64,000 nt of DNA from Liolophura sinensis (GCF_032854445.1 NC_088303.1:27103501-27167500); one strand, 5' to 3'; positions 13,619-25,250 are shown, numbered from the stretch's first letter. The notes: a model not told the origin generated them from the sequence alone. Numbers and translations: made by a program.

Positions 13619-15608
13619 ATAATAAACTTGCGTCCTCAGGAAACACTCAGGATCACCAAAAAGGGGGAAAATTGACATTTTTCCCCTTACTTCTACACAG
13701 AGAAAATGTCATGAACACTGATCACAAATGCCGGAGGGAACTGACGATTATGTCAGTGTTTATATCCATTAGGAGGAGTCACGTTTTAAGGAAAATCTTC
13801 ACAGAAAACCTTATAAGTTCCACAGATTTACAATGGATCTTTCTTCCACACCATCCCATGTTGCTTATCTTCTGCATTTGTTACCGTTCTCAGCTACACC
13901 TTCCGATAAGAACACGATAAGGTCAGTTCTCACCGAAAGCTGCCTTCTGTTACATGTACCTTTCGCATCCAGCTAACAAAGTTAGCTGCTCAGAAGGCCA
14001 TGGATTGGCTGTTGTGCGAGGTAGGCTCAAAATAATACTAAAACTTATAATTTCATTTTGGCCTGTTCATGATGCTGCATGAGATGCTCACCTAGCGTAT
14101 AATCCATGAGTCAAGGCCCAGAATTTAACATACTGGTACCAACCAGTCAGGGTGGCCAGATCTTCCTGTTATTTTTAAGTTGATACATGTCTTAAGTTCA
14201 TGTTTCTATATGATTGCCCTCGCACATGGGTAGCATGTTCGGTTATTCCTTTAGAATAACAGCGCTATTTGAACTCACAGTCATCTCAGGAACCGAGTGT
14301 TTACCCTTGGGAATACTTCCTTGACTAATTGAAGCTATTTTTCGCAAACATAATGGCAGATTAGTTGATGAACGATGACATTTTAGCCCTTTCTGGGTTG
14401 GGAGAGGAGTGAGCTATAGGGGTGAGAAGGACTGCATTCACAATTTTCTTTGCAGCCCTAAAGTTTATGTTTGTTACACTTTAGGGCATTCTATCGGGAC
14501 TTTGATAACATTTTAAATTGACTTTAAGTTGAAAAATCACTGGTAAATTCCACATGGCACAGAGTAAGGGGTCTTTCCATGACCCCCAAACACCAAAGGA
14601 AACTCCACGACTTGATTCTTTCAGAGGAACTTTCACATTCTCGTTTATCTGTCAGGGGATGCCATGTACGTTTAACTAACATCATGCCCCTTAATTTGAT
14701 GTCTTATTTGCATGGTGGCTTTAATTAGGGAACCTTGTAGTCATTGGTTCGTTGTAAGGAAGACTCATCTTTGTGTACAATCTAGAGCTTCTAATGCACG
14801 ACTGAAGCATCGAGGTCGGTCTTGTGTAGGACAAAAATTCTTTGGTCAAGTTTTTGGATTGCTAAGTATGCTGCCATATGCACCAAACTAATCAAACTGG
14901 ATAGGAGGTTCGTTTGTTTTCGTCTATTAGAGAACAACTGCATCTGCATGATAATCCTTGAGACATCTTGTCTGTTTTACTGCTGGGATAGTGTGCGCGC
15001 ACAATTTCAGGTCTGAAGAGCGAATGTGAGATTTATCACACCATGTTTTGGACATTGTATTTTTTAGACATGTAGATTACAGGCGAGGAACCGAAAGACG
15101 AATCTTTACTTACCTTAGCCAATCAACCTTATCTCATCGTAATGATGGGCGTATATAAAAAAAAGTACAAAGCTAGGCATATAAATTGGTTATAAACTGT
15201 TATCAACCCAACTGAAAACCTTTTAAATATTACATGTAAATGTACAGGTCAACTGATTATTCAGCTTATAGCGTACATGAAATAAATACAAAATGTAGAC
15301 TGCTAACTTTTCTTTACCTCATAAACAGTGCAAACCTCCCTTTTAAATTGGTCTTACTATATTATTAACTGAGAGTGCACGATATATGGTGTTTATTTTT
15401 GCTTTTTGTAATTTGTGCAGCGCCATATAAGGTAGTTTTTCATTTATCAAAAGACTATCATGTCTTTATTTACTTCTACTGACCTATCAGCATGTTAGTA
15501 CTAATTAGATTTGGCCATCTCAGGTGGTACCAATATCATGTCTGGCTCATAGACTATATTTACAAGTACCGGTGTGCACATGCCAACGTCACTATACGAT
15601 AGAGTTTG
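13619..15608. other. Unassigned DNA
   Basis: No gene recognised. A 103-codon + strand frame at 13,609-13,920 begins inside the SINE duplication and shows no domain. Confidence 0.5.
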
Positions 15609-15675
15609 CATATATATAATCTTCCATACACTTCTTTTGCCTTCGTTGCAGCCATGTCGCGTAACTACGGTAGGT
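15609..15675 (+). promoter_or_regulatory. Possible core promoter and first coding exon
   Basis: A TATA-like run (TATATATAAT, 15,611-15,620) is followed about 25 bp later by a pyrimidine-rich stretch. An ATG comes next at 15,654-15,656, then a match to a 5' splice site (G|GTAGGT) at 15,670-15,675. The predicted coding start is only 16 nt (Met-Ser-Arg-Asn-Tyr plus one base). Alternatively, TTGCCTTCGTTGCAG is a 3' splice site and this is a tiny internal exon. I found no downstream exon that continues it in phase, so this stays a weak candidate. Confidence 0.22.
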
Positions 15676-17934
15676 TTGAATATTTTTACATACTATTCAG
15701 CTAAGTTCAGTTCAGCGCTTTTAATTCCTTCACGAGGAGTGCCTAGTGGCTGTAGGCGGAGAGTCTAGCTGTCTCCTGACAGAGCTCATAATACACCATC
15801 GTCCGGTTTCGCGCTGCGTTTCCGGGCGACAAATTTTTATGTTTATTACTTCGATAAACCTATTGATAACGCCTGTTCTATGTCACTTGTTGAGATAGTC
15901 TGGTGTACTCGCACTCTACATCTATATGCATCGAAATCTGACAAAACAGTTAGCTTTAACAAGTAATTCCTCTAAACTGAGGCCAAACTCTTAAGACAAA
16001 AGAAAGACTACAGCGTGGAGGGTAAACCAGAACAGCGACGACGTTGTAATATTTGCAAATATCTCATCAGGCTATCTCAATCATGATGTGAATGTTAAAA
16101 TATTAGCGATTTAAACGCCACCAAACTTCATGCCTTCAGCAAAATTAGATAAAACAGTGTCATTGGTATTAATTGCAATTTATATTGACGGCCGTATTAC
16201 ATTGAATTTCTGCAAAAACCATGATTCTGCTGGTGGACTAAGCATCTCCGAGACCTGGTGGAGGGAAGAAGAGAAAAACCGTCATCCTACTATCTTACCA
16301 TCCTTCCCTCGGCTGGCGATGACAGGAAACGATGGCACGATGATGCGAAGCGATGACACGATGACACGAAGTGTTGACACGATGTTAACATTGCTTGGCG
16401 CCAGAGTGTCATCGCTTGGTGGTATAGCCCTCCCAAGAATACCTACTTGCATTGTGGCCTTTATTTTACTTTTTCGCTGGTGATACTTGTCCGGAGGTTT
16501 TACACATATCCATATGGGTTTGTTTCGCGTCGAACGTTTATTCTTAAGCATGTAATTGGGAATTTTTTCTCCTTGAAAATGAAAATAGAGAGTGCGATGT
16601 CATTTGTATTTACTTAGCCTCATATAACATTATTTTTCCGCATGGTATTTGAGAATTTACCATCAGAAATCCTATGAAGCAAATAATGCCTATAAGATTA
16701 ATCATGTGTGCAATATTTTGTGGAATGTGGAGATATCAAGGAGTGGCTGCATATAACACTTAGTAGTTTATCTTCTTGAACTATCCCGAGCAATGTAAAT
16801 TATGACAAAAGATTTGAGTGTGGTGGAGTTCGGGCGGTCCGAGATCGTTTGTGCATGTCAGTTGTCCAGATAGATACAGATGTTGGATAACCTTTGGACT
16901 TCCATTCTGTCTATCATCTATGAAGAGCTCTGTTCCGAAGCCCACCAAGTGACGGCTCAAGTGCCGTAACGAGCCTCAGACGTTAGAGAGCTACACTGTC
17001 ATTTCCGGCAGAGAAATACGGACGTGGGTATGAATAGGCGAAGGTCAGGCCTAGCTTTGTTCTGCTGGATAGTGTCAGACTGGGAGAGGACAGAGTGAGA
17101 GAAAAACCTGCTGACCTCACGATCTTCCGCTCCTGTGTTAAGAAACTGTACCCTGTATCGTCATTAACTTGAGACAGGATCAATAAATCAAAGATGGGAA
17201 GTTTTCCTGTTGGAAAGCTGAAAAAAGTTTGAAAATGAATTTATTTCTCAAAAACAGTGGAAAAAGAGCTTCAGCGAACTTTCTTGTCTACTAAATGATA
17301 CATTCTTTTTTCAAAACAGAGCCACACATATTACCATTCATTATACAACGAATACATTGCAAAACAATATTTATTATGGTTTATTAGGTTATCAATCCAC
17401 ACATTTATTTAAGCTAAATTTATAATGCGTGCAATACATTCATATGCGGTAAATTTTCAGAGTAAAGAAAAAGTGAAAGACGAGTCAAAACATAGAAGAA
17501 ATCAAGTGAATGAGTCTAGCCAGCACCTGACGATATATTTTGATGTACAGTCCGCATGAGTCGAGACATTTTTTTGTTTTTATCCACCCACATGTTTTGC
17601 ACTTACTGCAATACAACACTTTTATATGGGTTAATTTGGCCGCTCATTGTCAAACAACTCGATAAGTTACTACCAATTCGCCGTTTTCAAACAGGCGTAT
17701 TCAGACGACACCGCGACTTACATCATACATCAAACGATGCATTCAGGTGATCGAAAAATATTCATCAAATAGTCAATAGATTAGTAGCTAAAAATGAATG
17801 ACCTTGCGTGCCAAGAAATAGTCACGCGCTTTGCCTGGGAGCAAATAAGCTGAGATTGAGATGACTGGAATGTCTGTGGTGGTCTTGTGCAGATCAGCCG
17901 TTCAATATGTCATATCAGAAGGAATCTCAAGTGT
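15676..17934. other. Unassigned DNA with a short degenerate repeat
   Basis: No gene recognised. A run of GATGACACGATGACACGA-type repeats at about 16,318-16,385 explains the 117-codon + strand frame at 16,130-16,483 and the antisense frame over it. Confidence 0.5.
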
Positions 17935-18450
17935 TTCAATGAATATTACACTTGCACTTGCTTCGTCTGCAAGGAGCGAGAGTTAATGTACTGGTATGAG
18001 AAACAGTTTGTTTCGTTTTTAAGGAGCGAGATTTTAACATACCCAGAATGGTTTGAGAATTTACACCAACACTTGCTTCGTCTGTAAGGAGAACCAGTTG
18101 CTTTGTTTGTAAGGAGCGAGATTTAAAACACTCTCACTGGTATGAGAAGCAATTTGCTTCGTCTGTATGGAGCCAGAGTTAATATATTCATGCTGATATG
18201 AGAAACAAAGTTAATATATTCATGCTGGTATGAGAAACGATTTGCTTTGTCTGTAAGGAGAGAGAGTTAATACACTTATACTGGTGTGAGAAACAATTTG
18301 CTTTGTCTGTAAGGGGCGAGAGTTAATAAACTCATACTTTTATGCGAAACAATTTGCTTCGTTTGTAAGAGGCGACAGTTAATATACTCACATTGGTATT
18401 AGAGACAGTTTATTTCGTTTGTAAGGGACGAGAGGTAACACTCATACTGG
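17935..18450. repeat. Degenerate satellite of about 56 bp, about nine copies
   Basis: Each unit carries blocks like TGTAAGGAGCGAGAGTTAAT and CTGGTATGAGAAACAATTTG. Copies differ by substitutions and small deletions. In several units CTCATAC and GTATGAG form a short dyad around the central TG. Confidence 0.85.
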
Positions 18451-18970
18451 TAATATTTGTTTGTACATAAGAGCAGAGTTTTCTTCTGGTGTTAATCTGT
18501 GATATAAATGAGAGTTTAGATCAACATGAAATAATCTGGGTTGTGCTATCGCTGCTTATTTCACTTTGTACGCAACGTGAAGTGGCTGGTTTGCCTTGTT
18601 TGCCTTCTTATTGTATCAGTGAAGAACAACACGTTCTCCAGGTTAGGTTGTTTTGCTGAAGTTAGTAACCCTCAGATTTAACATACGGACGATTCGTACA
18701 CATGCCAGACGGATTGTTCTAACACGTTACAGGTAGATCACGTGGGTGTATGCTAATATAAAATTGTGGCGAACCAATGAGTAGTGGCCTTTAAGGACAA
18801 CTTGGCGGAACAGGTCGCTGTTAAGATCGTTTATCGTGGTCGGTGCTGATTTGTCAAGAATCGCCGGCAGATCAATGAGTAGACTGGCGGTTTTCAATGC
18901 GGAGCAAAGCTTCGACTGATGACAACGGCAGACAGATGTAGCCTGCTCGCTCTTTTCCTTATCCTCGTAG
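18451..18970. other. Unassigned DNA
   Basis: No gene assigned. A 121-codon minus-strand frame spans 18,727-19,092 with mixed composition and no recognised domain. It overlaps the + strand exon candidate, so at most one of the two can be right. Confidence 0.45.
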
Positions 18971-19064
18971 TCAGACAGCGGTTCCACACGTGAACTTCCC
19001 GGTCGGCCGTACCGATGGAGGCTGTAGAGGACGAGTGGATCTAAAGTGTTTATATCAGCAGCAG
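18971..19064 (+). CDS. Candidate internal exon, protein unknown
   Basis: The 94-nt stretch is bounded by two strong splice-site matches: a long pyrimidine tract ending CCTTATCCTCGTAG before 18,971, and CAGCAGCAG|GTAAGA at 19,064/19,065. One frame, starting at the second base, is open throughout and encodes 31 residues ending in three glutamines. The other two frames have stops. No upstream exon with matching phase was found. It could be a non-coding exon or a chance pairing of sites. Confidence 0.25.
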
Positions 19065-21668
19065 GTAAGACCTGATACGTATTGTTCTTCATTTTGTACT
19101 CTAACTCTCAGCTACGATCTACGGGATGGACAATTCCTGATAACAACGTTTTCCCCTGTTTGTGTTCCTTACTTCGGCATTTTGAAAAACTAAAATTGTC
19201 TATTTACAGGATTGCATAGTAATGAGACTGTTACACACACTGTGGATTGTTAGTCTGTTGTAAGCCTTAATCAAATTTTATCCGCAAAACACTTATCCCC
19301 CCCCTCCAAAGTAGCCAGGGAAATGAGATTCAGTTTTTTCCTGACCGCTTAAGTATCATCACATTTTGCTTTCTTGTCCGAGGGATATCATCAGTATCTG
19401 AAAAAACCAAACACTTATTTTAATTCATGACAAATGCCTGGGATGAAGATTATGAAGACTGATTACACAGAACCCGATTAAACTTACCTCAAACCCGTTT
19501 ATTTGATTTGAACTATTATTTGTGTACTCATTGAGTTAGAATTTGAAACGTTCAACTGGTGGGATGCTAAGAGGGTTTTGCTACTTAGTCTAGTGATAAA
19601 ATGGATACTATAATACATAATCTAGTATTACGGTAAAGTCATAATCACCAAATTTGTGGATTTGTTCCGTGTTAATCCGCTTCGAAATTACTAGAAAGAG
19701 AACTTACGTGTGAAGATTCTCAAAATCAGTTAGTTTGCTTCGAAAACTCTTTATTTCTGAGTAGGGACTTTTTACAAAGCGCCAGGTCAAGTTTTCCAAC
19801 AATTGTATTATAAGTTAGATACTGAAGGCCAACAGAGACAGGTGAAAATGTTTAACTTCAGACAAAATTTACATGAAGAGAAGAGGAGTGCCTTGGTTGT
19901 CAAAGCCACTGTGTTCTTGAAGCGACAGTTTGACCGTGCCGGAAACTTATAGTTTATTTTACGAAAGCACAACTTCATACGGCGAATTTGCTTCGGCAGA
20001 GCGTACTGGTATACATTGTGAATTGAATTCGCGAAGGCAATGCTCACACCTCTGTAACCCTGTCGGTAAAACAACAATTTTGATCAAAAAGGCCTTACCC
20101 ACGACTACGAATACGTTAGCTGTCGATTTCTGTGCCGAAAACAACTGCTGTTAATTTGCTACATTTGTAGCGAACACGTACTCCTTGCACCTGATGTTTG
20201 TATCCCCTTGGTGTTTGAACGATTTGGAGATCCCTCTGAACAGGCAGCTGTAAATCTTTGATTCCCACGACTAGATCTGCCGTGATGAGGGGCTATAGGG
20301 AATTCAATTCTGTATTACCGGCACCGTGTGAATCCTATAGCATTCTCAACTAATGACTCTCTATATTTATCAGCTTCTCAAGATTTAAGGGTTGTCCCGA
20401 ACATTTAGTAAACAAATTCTAATGGGGATAAAAAAAAATCTATCAAGTGACTGTATACGCTTTTTTCGCTTTATTAAACATTTCTCTTTATTATTAACTT
20501 GCTTTGCTGTAGATTTTTCGCATCAATGCCGAATACGGTTAGTTTGCTGACGGTGAACTAAGATTGATTTTATTCAAATTAGCTAGATTTTCACCATGGA
20601 TGCATGTATCATGTCCTATAGAAGTCCTTTAGATAGTATCGTAATGGTGCCAATATACTGGTTAGGCGGTTAGCATTGGTGTACTGGTGGCATTAGATAT
20701 TAAACAGGGTTGCTATGTTTTAGGCGTCATCTGTACGTTAAATATGTGTATGAAGGCCTATTTACGTAATATTTAATTACTTTTGTATGAGATTCTTATA
20801 TTTACATTGGGTGGTAATCTCTGACAACGTTTTACCGATGGCGTCAAAGCTGCTTACTTCGGTTCTACTCATTCGACTGCAGCTTTGAGTCCTGAGGTTG
20901 GACAGGTAACTGAAGAAAGGGGGCGGAGTGAGGGGTTTCTTCATTGTTTACTGTGGTTACCTACATCCCTCTCCCCACCCCCACCGCTTCCCCTCCGTAA
21001 ACCTGACAGCCGCCATGTAGCTAAGGGCTATATTCTTGAACGTAGCGTTATACATCATTCAAGCAATTTATGAAATAAACTCCCATATATTTTCTTCTTT
21101 TATCCCATAGTTATTAAACTCTATCGTTTCACTTTAATGGACCAGTGTTATAAATGACCCTTTTATCAAAATGAATTTTTTTTAATCTTCTCAGTTCTAA
21201 TCCTTCGATCAGATGGGAGAGTTTGTGGAAACTCTGAAATGTTCGTCCTATCCTGTAAGTCCAGGACAGTGAATGGGTTTTTTTTGTTATAAATAACTTC
21301 TGTGTAATTCCTGCATGTGACACTATGACGTGAAAATATCACCGAATTAGCATTGTCAGGGCCAGCAAAAGTGGAAATTTAAAAATCACCCCGGAAAACA
21401 TGCATAATGTGGAGGTATTTCGATTACAAGTTTCAACAACAAATGCCATAGGCTTGGAGAAGCATTCAGTGGAATGGAATAATCGGCGACAATTTGCTCC
21501 GACCAGTCGAAAATGGGATGGACTACGATTCCCATGAGCGTGGCACTGTTTGTCTTTAGGATATACCTGCACAAAGTGTCCTCATGGCATTAAACTTTGG
21601 CGTAACATGAACCCACTGGCTCCATCCAATCTATCCTTACTAAAGACATATGTCATGGTTTAACTGAT
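19065..21668. other. Unassigned DNA
   Basis: No gene, RNA or mobile element recognised. Open frames on both strands at 19,808-20,154 and at 20,885-21,073 are short and mutually overlapping. Confidence 0.5.
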
Positions 21669-21674
21669 TTTATT
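21669..21674 (-). terminator. Poly(A) signal for the minus-strand exon candidate
   Basis: AATAAA on the minus strand (TTTATT on the plus strand), about 220 bp beyond the stop codon of the candidate terminal exon at 21,895-22,079. Confidence 0.35.
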
Positions 21675-21894
21675 GCCTTGAGATAATTCCCTGTTGATTG
21701 AACGTTCCACTTCTCAGACAGACTATATTCTGACAGTAAAGCCAGTGTACTGAGATACATCAATACACGCTCTCTAACAGGCTCTCTATTTCTGATGTCA
21801 TCGAATGTTAGTGTTCTGAGATACATGGCTCTGTATTTCTAAATTTCATCAGGTGTTTACGAAATTCACGGAATGTAGCGTTCTATCATGTGCA

Positions 21895-22079
21895 CTACTC
21901 TGTCATGATTGCACTGTCTAAAGGGTACCCTTTGATGACCAGACTGTCCAGGTCAGTGCCAAGTTCTTGCATAGCTTCTGTGTATGCGCCAGCTCTCCCG
22001 TGGGACCAGATGAGCTTCTTCCGCCATGATATAAATCTCAGGTCTTGATGGAGTCGCTGACAGTCTTTTTGTCTCGGTT
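21895..22079 (-). CDS. Candidate terminal coding exon of an unknown gene
   Basis: On the minus strand a clean 3' splice site (TTTGTGTTCACAG|AA) is followed by two bases that complete a split codon, then 60 sense codons, then TAG at 21,895-21,897. The translation is charged and balanced, unlike the repeat-derived frames nearby. It runs through a basic-aromatic stretch (RFISWRKKLIWSHGRAGAY), then an acidic helix-like part and the C-terminus. A minus-strand AATAAA lies about 220 bp further on. A second frame is also open for about 40 codons but ends early. The upstream exon would have to end one base into a codon. The exon-like minus-strand stretches at 23.75-24.46 kb may belong to the same gene. 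I do not recognise the family. Confidence 0.42.
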
Positions 22080-22399
22080 CTGTGAACACAAATTATAACG
22101 GACAGAGCTAACCGAAGTTCTTTCAAAAGTTTGCTGGAATTGGAATGAGGATGTTAAAAGGCATATGTTTATCCGCTATAGAAATCTGTAATGAAACGTT
22201 CGTACGGATACCTCAAGAGAATAACTGTTATATCTCTCTTCGTGAAGATCGCTCTCAATAAACTTGTTGATATTGAGCTGTTAATATTCCATAGCTTCTG
22301 AATGCAAATCTGAGTTTAAATTATAACGAAAACAGTAAGGTAACTAAAACATCCCTTCGAAATACGATGATTAATACACGTTTAACTTTGGAACGCTTC
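22080..22399. other. Unassigned DNA, possibly intron
   Basis: No feature seen. If the minus-strand exon is real, this is the start of its upstream intron. Confidence 0.4.
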
Positions 22400-22560
22400 T
22401 TGTACAACAATCGGGGCCTCCGTGTCCATGCGGGTTAGAACGCCAGCACAGCGCAATGACCCAGGAGCCAATTCGGTCGCCGTGAGTTCAAGTCCAGCTA
22501 ATGCTGTCTTCCTTTCCGATCCTAAGTAGGGTGAAATAGATAAATAAATTGTACAACGAT
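22400..22560 (+). mobile_element. Short SINE: tRNA head with a different, short 3' part
   Basis: The element at 22,412-22,548 has the usual head (GGGGCCTCCGTG through GAGTTCAAGTCCAGC). After the TGCTGTCTTCCTTTCCG block it jumps to a short sequence and an ATAAATAAAT tail, without the conserved body. It is flanked by TTGTACAACAAT (22,400-22,411) and TTGTACAACGAT (22,549-22,560), an 11/12 duplication. It may be an internally deleted copy or a separate short subfamily. Confidence 0.85.
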
Positions 22561-22576
22561 GACCCAAGGTGCATTT

Positions 22577-22775
22577 CCGTTCCTTGGATGTCTGTATGTA
22601 CTAGTATATACCCCCGTTCTTTAGTTGTCGTGTCTGTATATCCTAGTTTACATTTCCGTTCTTTGGTTGTCATGTTCGTATATCCTAGTATGTACTTTCG
22701 TTGTTTGGTTGTCGTGTCCATGTATCCTAGTATATACTTCCGTTCTTTGGTTGTCGTGTCTGTATATCCTAGTTT
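22577..22775. repeat. 42-bp minisatellite, about 4.5 copies
   Basis: Copies share TCCGTTCTTTGGTTGTCGTG and TGTATATCCTAGT. Because 42 is a multiple of three, the repeat keeps one frame open and creates spurious open frames on both strands. Confidence 0.9.
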
Positions 22776-22959
22776 TGTACCTCAAAAGATCGACTCCGGT
22801 CAGTTTGCTTCATCCAACTTGAAAGTATGAAGACACACAGATTTGAACCCCTTACTCATTGCCGCTTTAGGCTAACATTGTCCTAACTCTCGTGGCGCAA
22901 TCGTAGTTAAGATGATCTTAGTCTATTGTTAACGTTTTGACAGCAGATATTTCAAAGGA
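22776..22959. other. Unassigned spacer
   Basis: Short unique sequence between two tandem repeats; nothing recognised. Confidence 0.4.
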
Positions 22960-23425
22960 TACGTCATCATCGTAATTCATCTGGCTTTGACTTATCTTTA
23001 TTGCGATAACATCATATGTTATAAGGATAATTCATCGTCGTAATTCAGCTGGCTTTGCCTTATCTTTATTGCGATGACATCATATATTATAAGGACAGTT
23101 CAATTATCGTAATTCAGCTGGCTTTGACTTATCTTTATTGCGATGACATCATATATTATAAGGATATGCCATCATCTAATTCAGCTGGCTTTGACTTATC
23201 TTTATTGCGATGACATCATATATTATAAGGATATGCCATCATCTTAATTCAGCTGGTTTTGACTTATCTTTATTGCGATGACATCATATATTATAAGGAT
23301 ATGCCATCATCTTAATTCAGCTGGTTTTGACTTGTCTTTATTGCGATTATATCACATATTATAAGGATATTTCATCATCGTTATTTAACTGGTTTGGGCT
23401 AGTTTTATTGCGATGACAACATTTT
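22960..23425. repeat. 68-bp satellite, about seven copies
   Basis: The marker TTATAAGGA recurs at 23,019, 23,087, 23,156, 23,223, 23,291 and 23,359, a period of 67-69 bp. Each unit contains CAGCTGGCTTTGACTTATC and TTTATTGCGATGACATCATA. The outer copies are more diverged than the inner ones. Confidence 0.93.
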
Positions 23426-23751
23426 ACACGTCAAAATGATATGGAGATAAGTCGTTATGGATGATCTTAGATATTTGATCTGACATGACCACGTGTTTTA
23501 TGGACGCATGTATTTACTGCGAACGAAGTGGCAGTTGGCTACAGCGTATACACATTCGTGCAAGTGGACGATGACGACCTCTATAGCCGTGTCAGCATGG
23601 ACTGAGCATCCTCAAGATGACGCGTCGTGCCTCTAATCCTAAGCAGTAGATAAAGAAGGAGATAACAGCGGCTATACCAAAATCGCACAAGCTTATCATA
23701 TAAGTGGCATATGTTGTGTTGGATGAATGAGGAACGTGGATATAAATTTAC

Positions 23752-23960
23752 CCCTGTAGCCAAATCGTTGTCTCCGCTCATCAGTTCCTGTCTCTGGGCA
23801 ATATTAACCACTGTAATTGAAGTATTGCTACCGTTAACGAGCTGCCCAAAGTTGTCATAAAAAGTTATGTCCCGACAATGGCATGACAGATGGGGTATAC
23901 GAGAGAGGAAAATGTCTCTGTCCCCGGCGGTCATGTATAAGCCCACAGGACGGCGGCGTT
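23752..23960 (-). CDS. Exon-like open stretch, unassigned
   Basis: One minus-strand frame is open here and encodes a mixed sequence with two N-glycosylation sequons in NGSNTS, then a polar stretch ending ...DNDLATG. A usable 5' splice site (GGG|GTAAAT) sits at 23,751/23,752. No strong 3' splice site was found upstream, and a second frame is also open over much of it. It lies on the same strand as the terminal exon candidate at 21.9 kb, but its end phase (0) does not match that exon's entry phase (1), so a further exon would be needed. Confidence 0.18.
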
Positions 23961-24019
23961 ATGGCCATCATTATTTGCCTCATAATGGTAATAAATACCT
24001 CCATGGGGACCGGGTAGCT

Positions 24020-24457
24020 TTACGATATTCTGCTGGCCTCAAGAATAGCCTTAACTTGCTGTCTTAAAAATGTCAGGTTACGGTAAACCCGGGTAATTAG
24101 TAGACGATCGTCTCTTTTTTGCTTTCCTTTTTTTCTGTTCCCGGTAATTTCTGTGCCATAGACTTTAAATTGCCATTTGGCTTTTAGGATGAGCATTAAT
24201 GACACGTTGCCTGTAACGTATCCAGCCCATGGCGAACCAAAGCAAAATGTAGTTGTCCTCGCAGGCAACGACGTTTTTGTGCTGGATTTTGCTGCTATCG
24301 CGATCGTGTAGAGCCAACACGTCGCGGCTATGTTGTAAGGTTGTGATCTTTGCTCAGCTGGAGTGATGGAGATTGGAGATACTAGGTGATGGTGCAGCTT
24401 TGGCTGAGACATTTCCCTAACACAATATCTCCCTAACAGAATAACCAGATGTAGCAA
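24020..24457 (-). CDS. Long unassigned open frame, possible exon region
   Basis: A 145-codon minus-strand frame, the longest non-repetitive one outside the GPCR. Within it a second frame of about 60 codons (about 24,170-24,350) also looks coding-like, with an aromatic-rich part, LLWFAMGWIRYRQRV. Only one can be real. No domain is recognised and the splice boundaries are not settled. Confidence 0.18.
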   Translation of the reverse strand: MLHLVILLGRYCVREMSQPKLHHHLVSPISITPAEQRSQPYNIAATCWLYTIAIAAKSSTKTSLPARTTTFCFGSPWAGYVTGNVSLMLILKAKWQFKVYGTEITGNRKKGKQKRDDRLLITRVYRNLTFLRQQVKAILEASRIS

Positions 24458-24555
24458 ACAGAATTCTTGTGGTTGTGGTTAGGGAATGACTATGCGATGT
24501 TTAAATAGTGGCCTAGTATTGATGTCGGAGATGTGACTGGTATGGAGGTTGGGGT

Positions 24556-25250
24556 AGTGATCAGGAAAACGGATGGGATCGAAAAAAAAATGTGGTCGTG
24601 GTGGTTCGGGACAGAGGACAAGAGGTTTGCTTGTTGAGGAGAAAAAGTGAGATTGTAGTGGTTCAGGGGCACTGGTGACTGTGATAAAGAAGAAGAGGTG
24701 GTACTGCGGGGGTTCGAGTCCAAGAATGACGTTGACAGAGGAGAAAATTTATTTATTTATTTATTTTATTGGTGTTTTACGCCGTACCCCAGGGTATTTC
24801 AGTTATACGATGGCGGCCAGCATTATGGTCAGAGGAAACCGTGCAGAGCCCAGGGGAAACCCACAACCATCCGAAGGTTGCTGAGAGACCTTCCTACTTA
24901 CGGCCGGAGAGGAAACCAGCATGAGCTGGACTTGAACACACGCATGGGTGAGAGGCTCCCGGGTCATTACGCTGCGCTAGCGTGCTAATCAACTGAGCCA
25001 CAGAGGCCCCCGCAGAGAAGAAAAGGTGAGACTGTAGTGGTCCGTGGACACGGGTGACTGTGATAGAGCAGAAGACGTGGTACTGCGGGGGTTGCCAGCA
25101 CAAGAATGATGGTGACAGAGGAGAAAAGGTGACATTGTTGTGGTTCGTGGGCATGGGTGGCTGTGATAGAGCAGAAGAGGTGGTACTGTGGGGGTGCGAG
25201 CACAAGAATGACGGTGACAGAGGAGAAAAGGTGAGAACATGGTGTTTCGT
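24556..25250. repeat. 102-bp minisatellite interrupted by a SINE
   Basis: About two copies lie to the left of the SINE (24,556-24,747) and a little over two to the right (25,013-25,250). Units share GAGGAGAAAAGGTGA, GGTGACTGTGATAGAGCAGA and GGTGGTACTGCGGGGGT. The distance between matching GT bases at 25,129 and 25,231 is exactly 102. That length keeps frames open (34 codons), which explains the 103- and 157-codon minus-strand frames. Confidence 0.92.
24736..25024 (-). mobile_element. Full-length SINE inserted in the 102-bp minisatellite
   Basis: The minus-strand element at about 24,748-25,012 has its ATTTATTT tail on the left and the tRNA-like head (complement ending in GGAGGCCCC) on the right. 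Flanks CAGAGGAGAAAA (24,736-24,747) and CAGAGAAGAAAA (25,013-25,024) are an 11/12 target-site duplication made from the minisatellite itself, so the SINE arrived after the tandem repeat formed. Confidence 0.93.

Noticed and set aside
16130-16483. 117-codon + strand frame
   Set aside because: Its middle is a GATGACACGA-type simple repeat and an antisense frame is open over the same stretch.
18727-19092. 121-codon minus-strand frame as a gene
   Set aside because: No domain, no clear splice sites or start context, and it overlaps a + strand segment with better splice signals.
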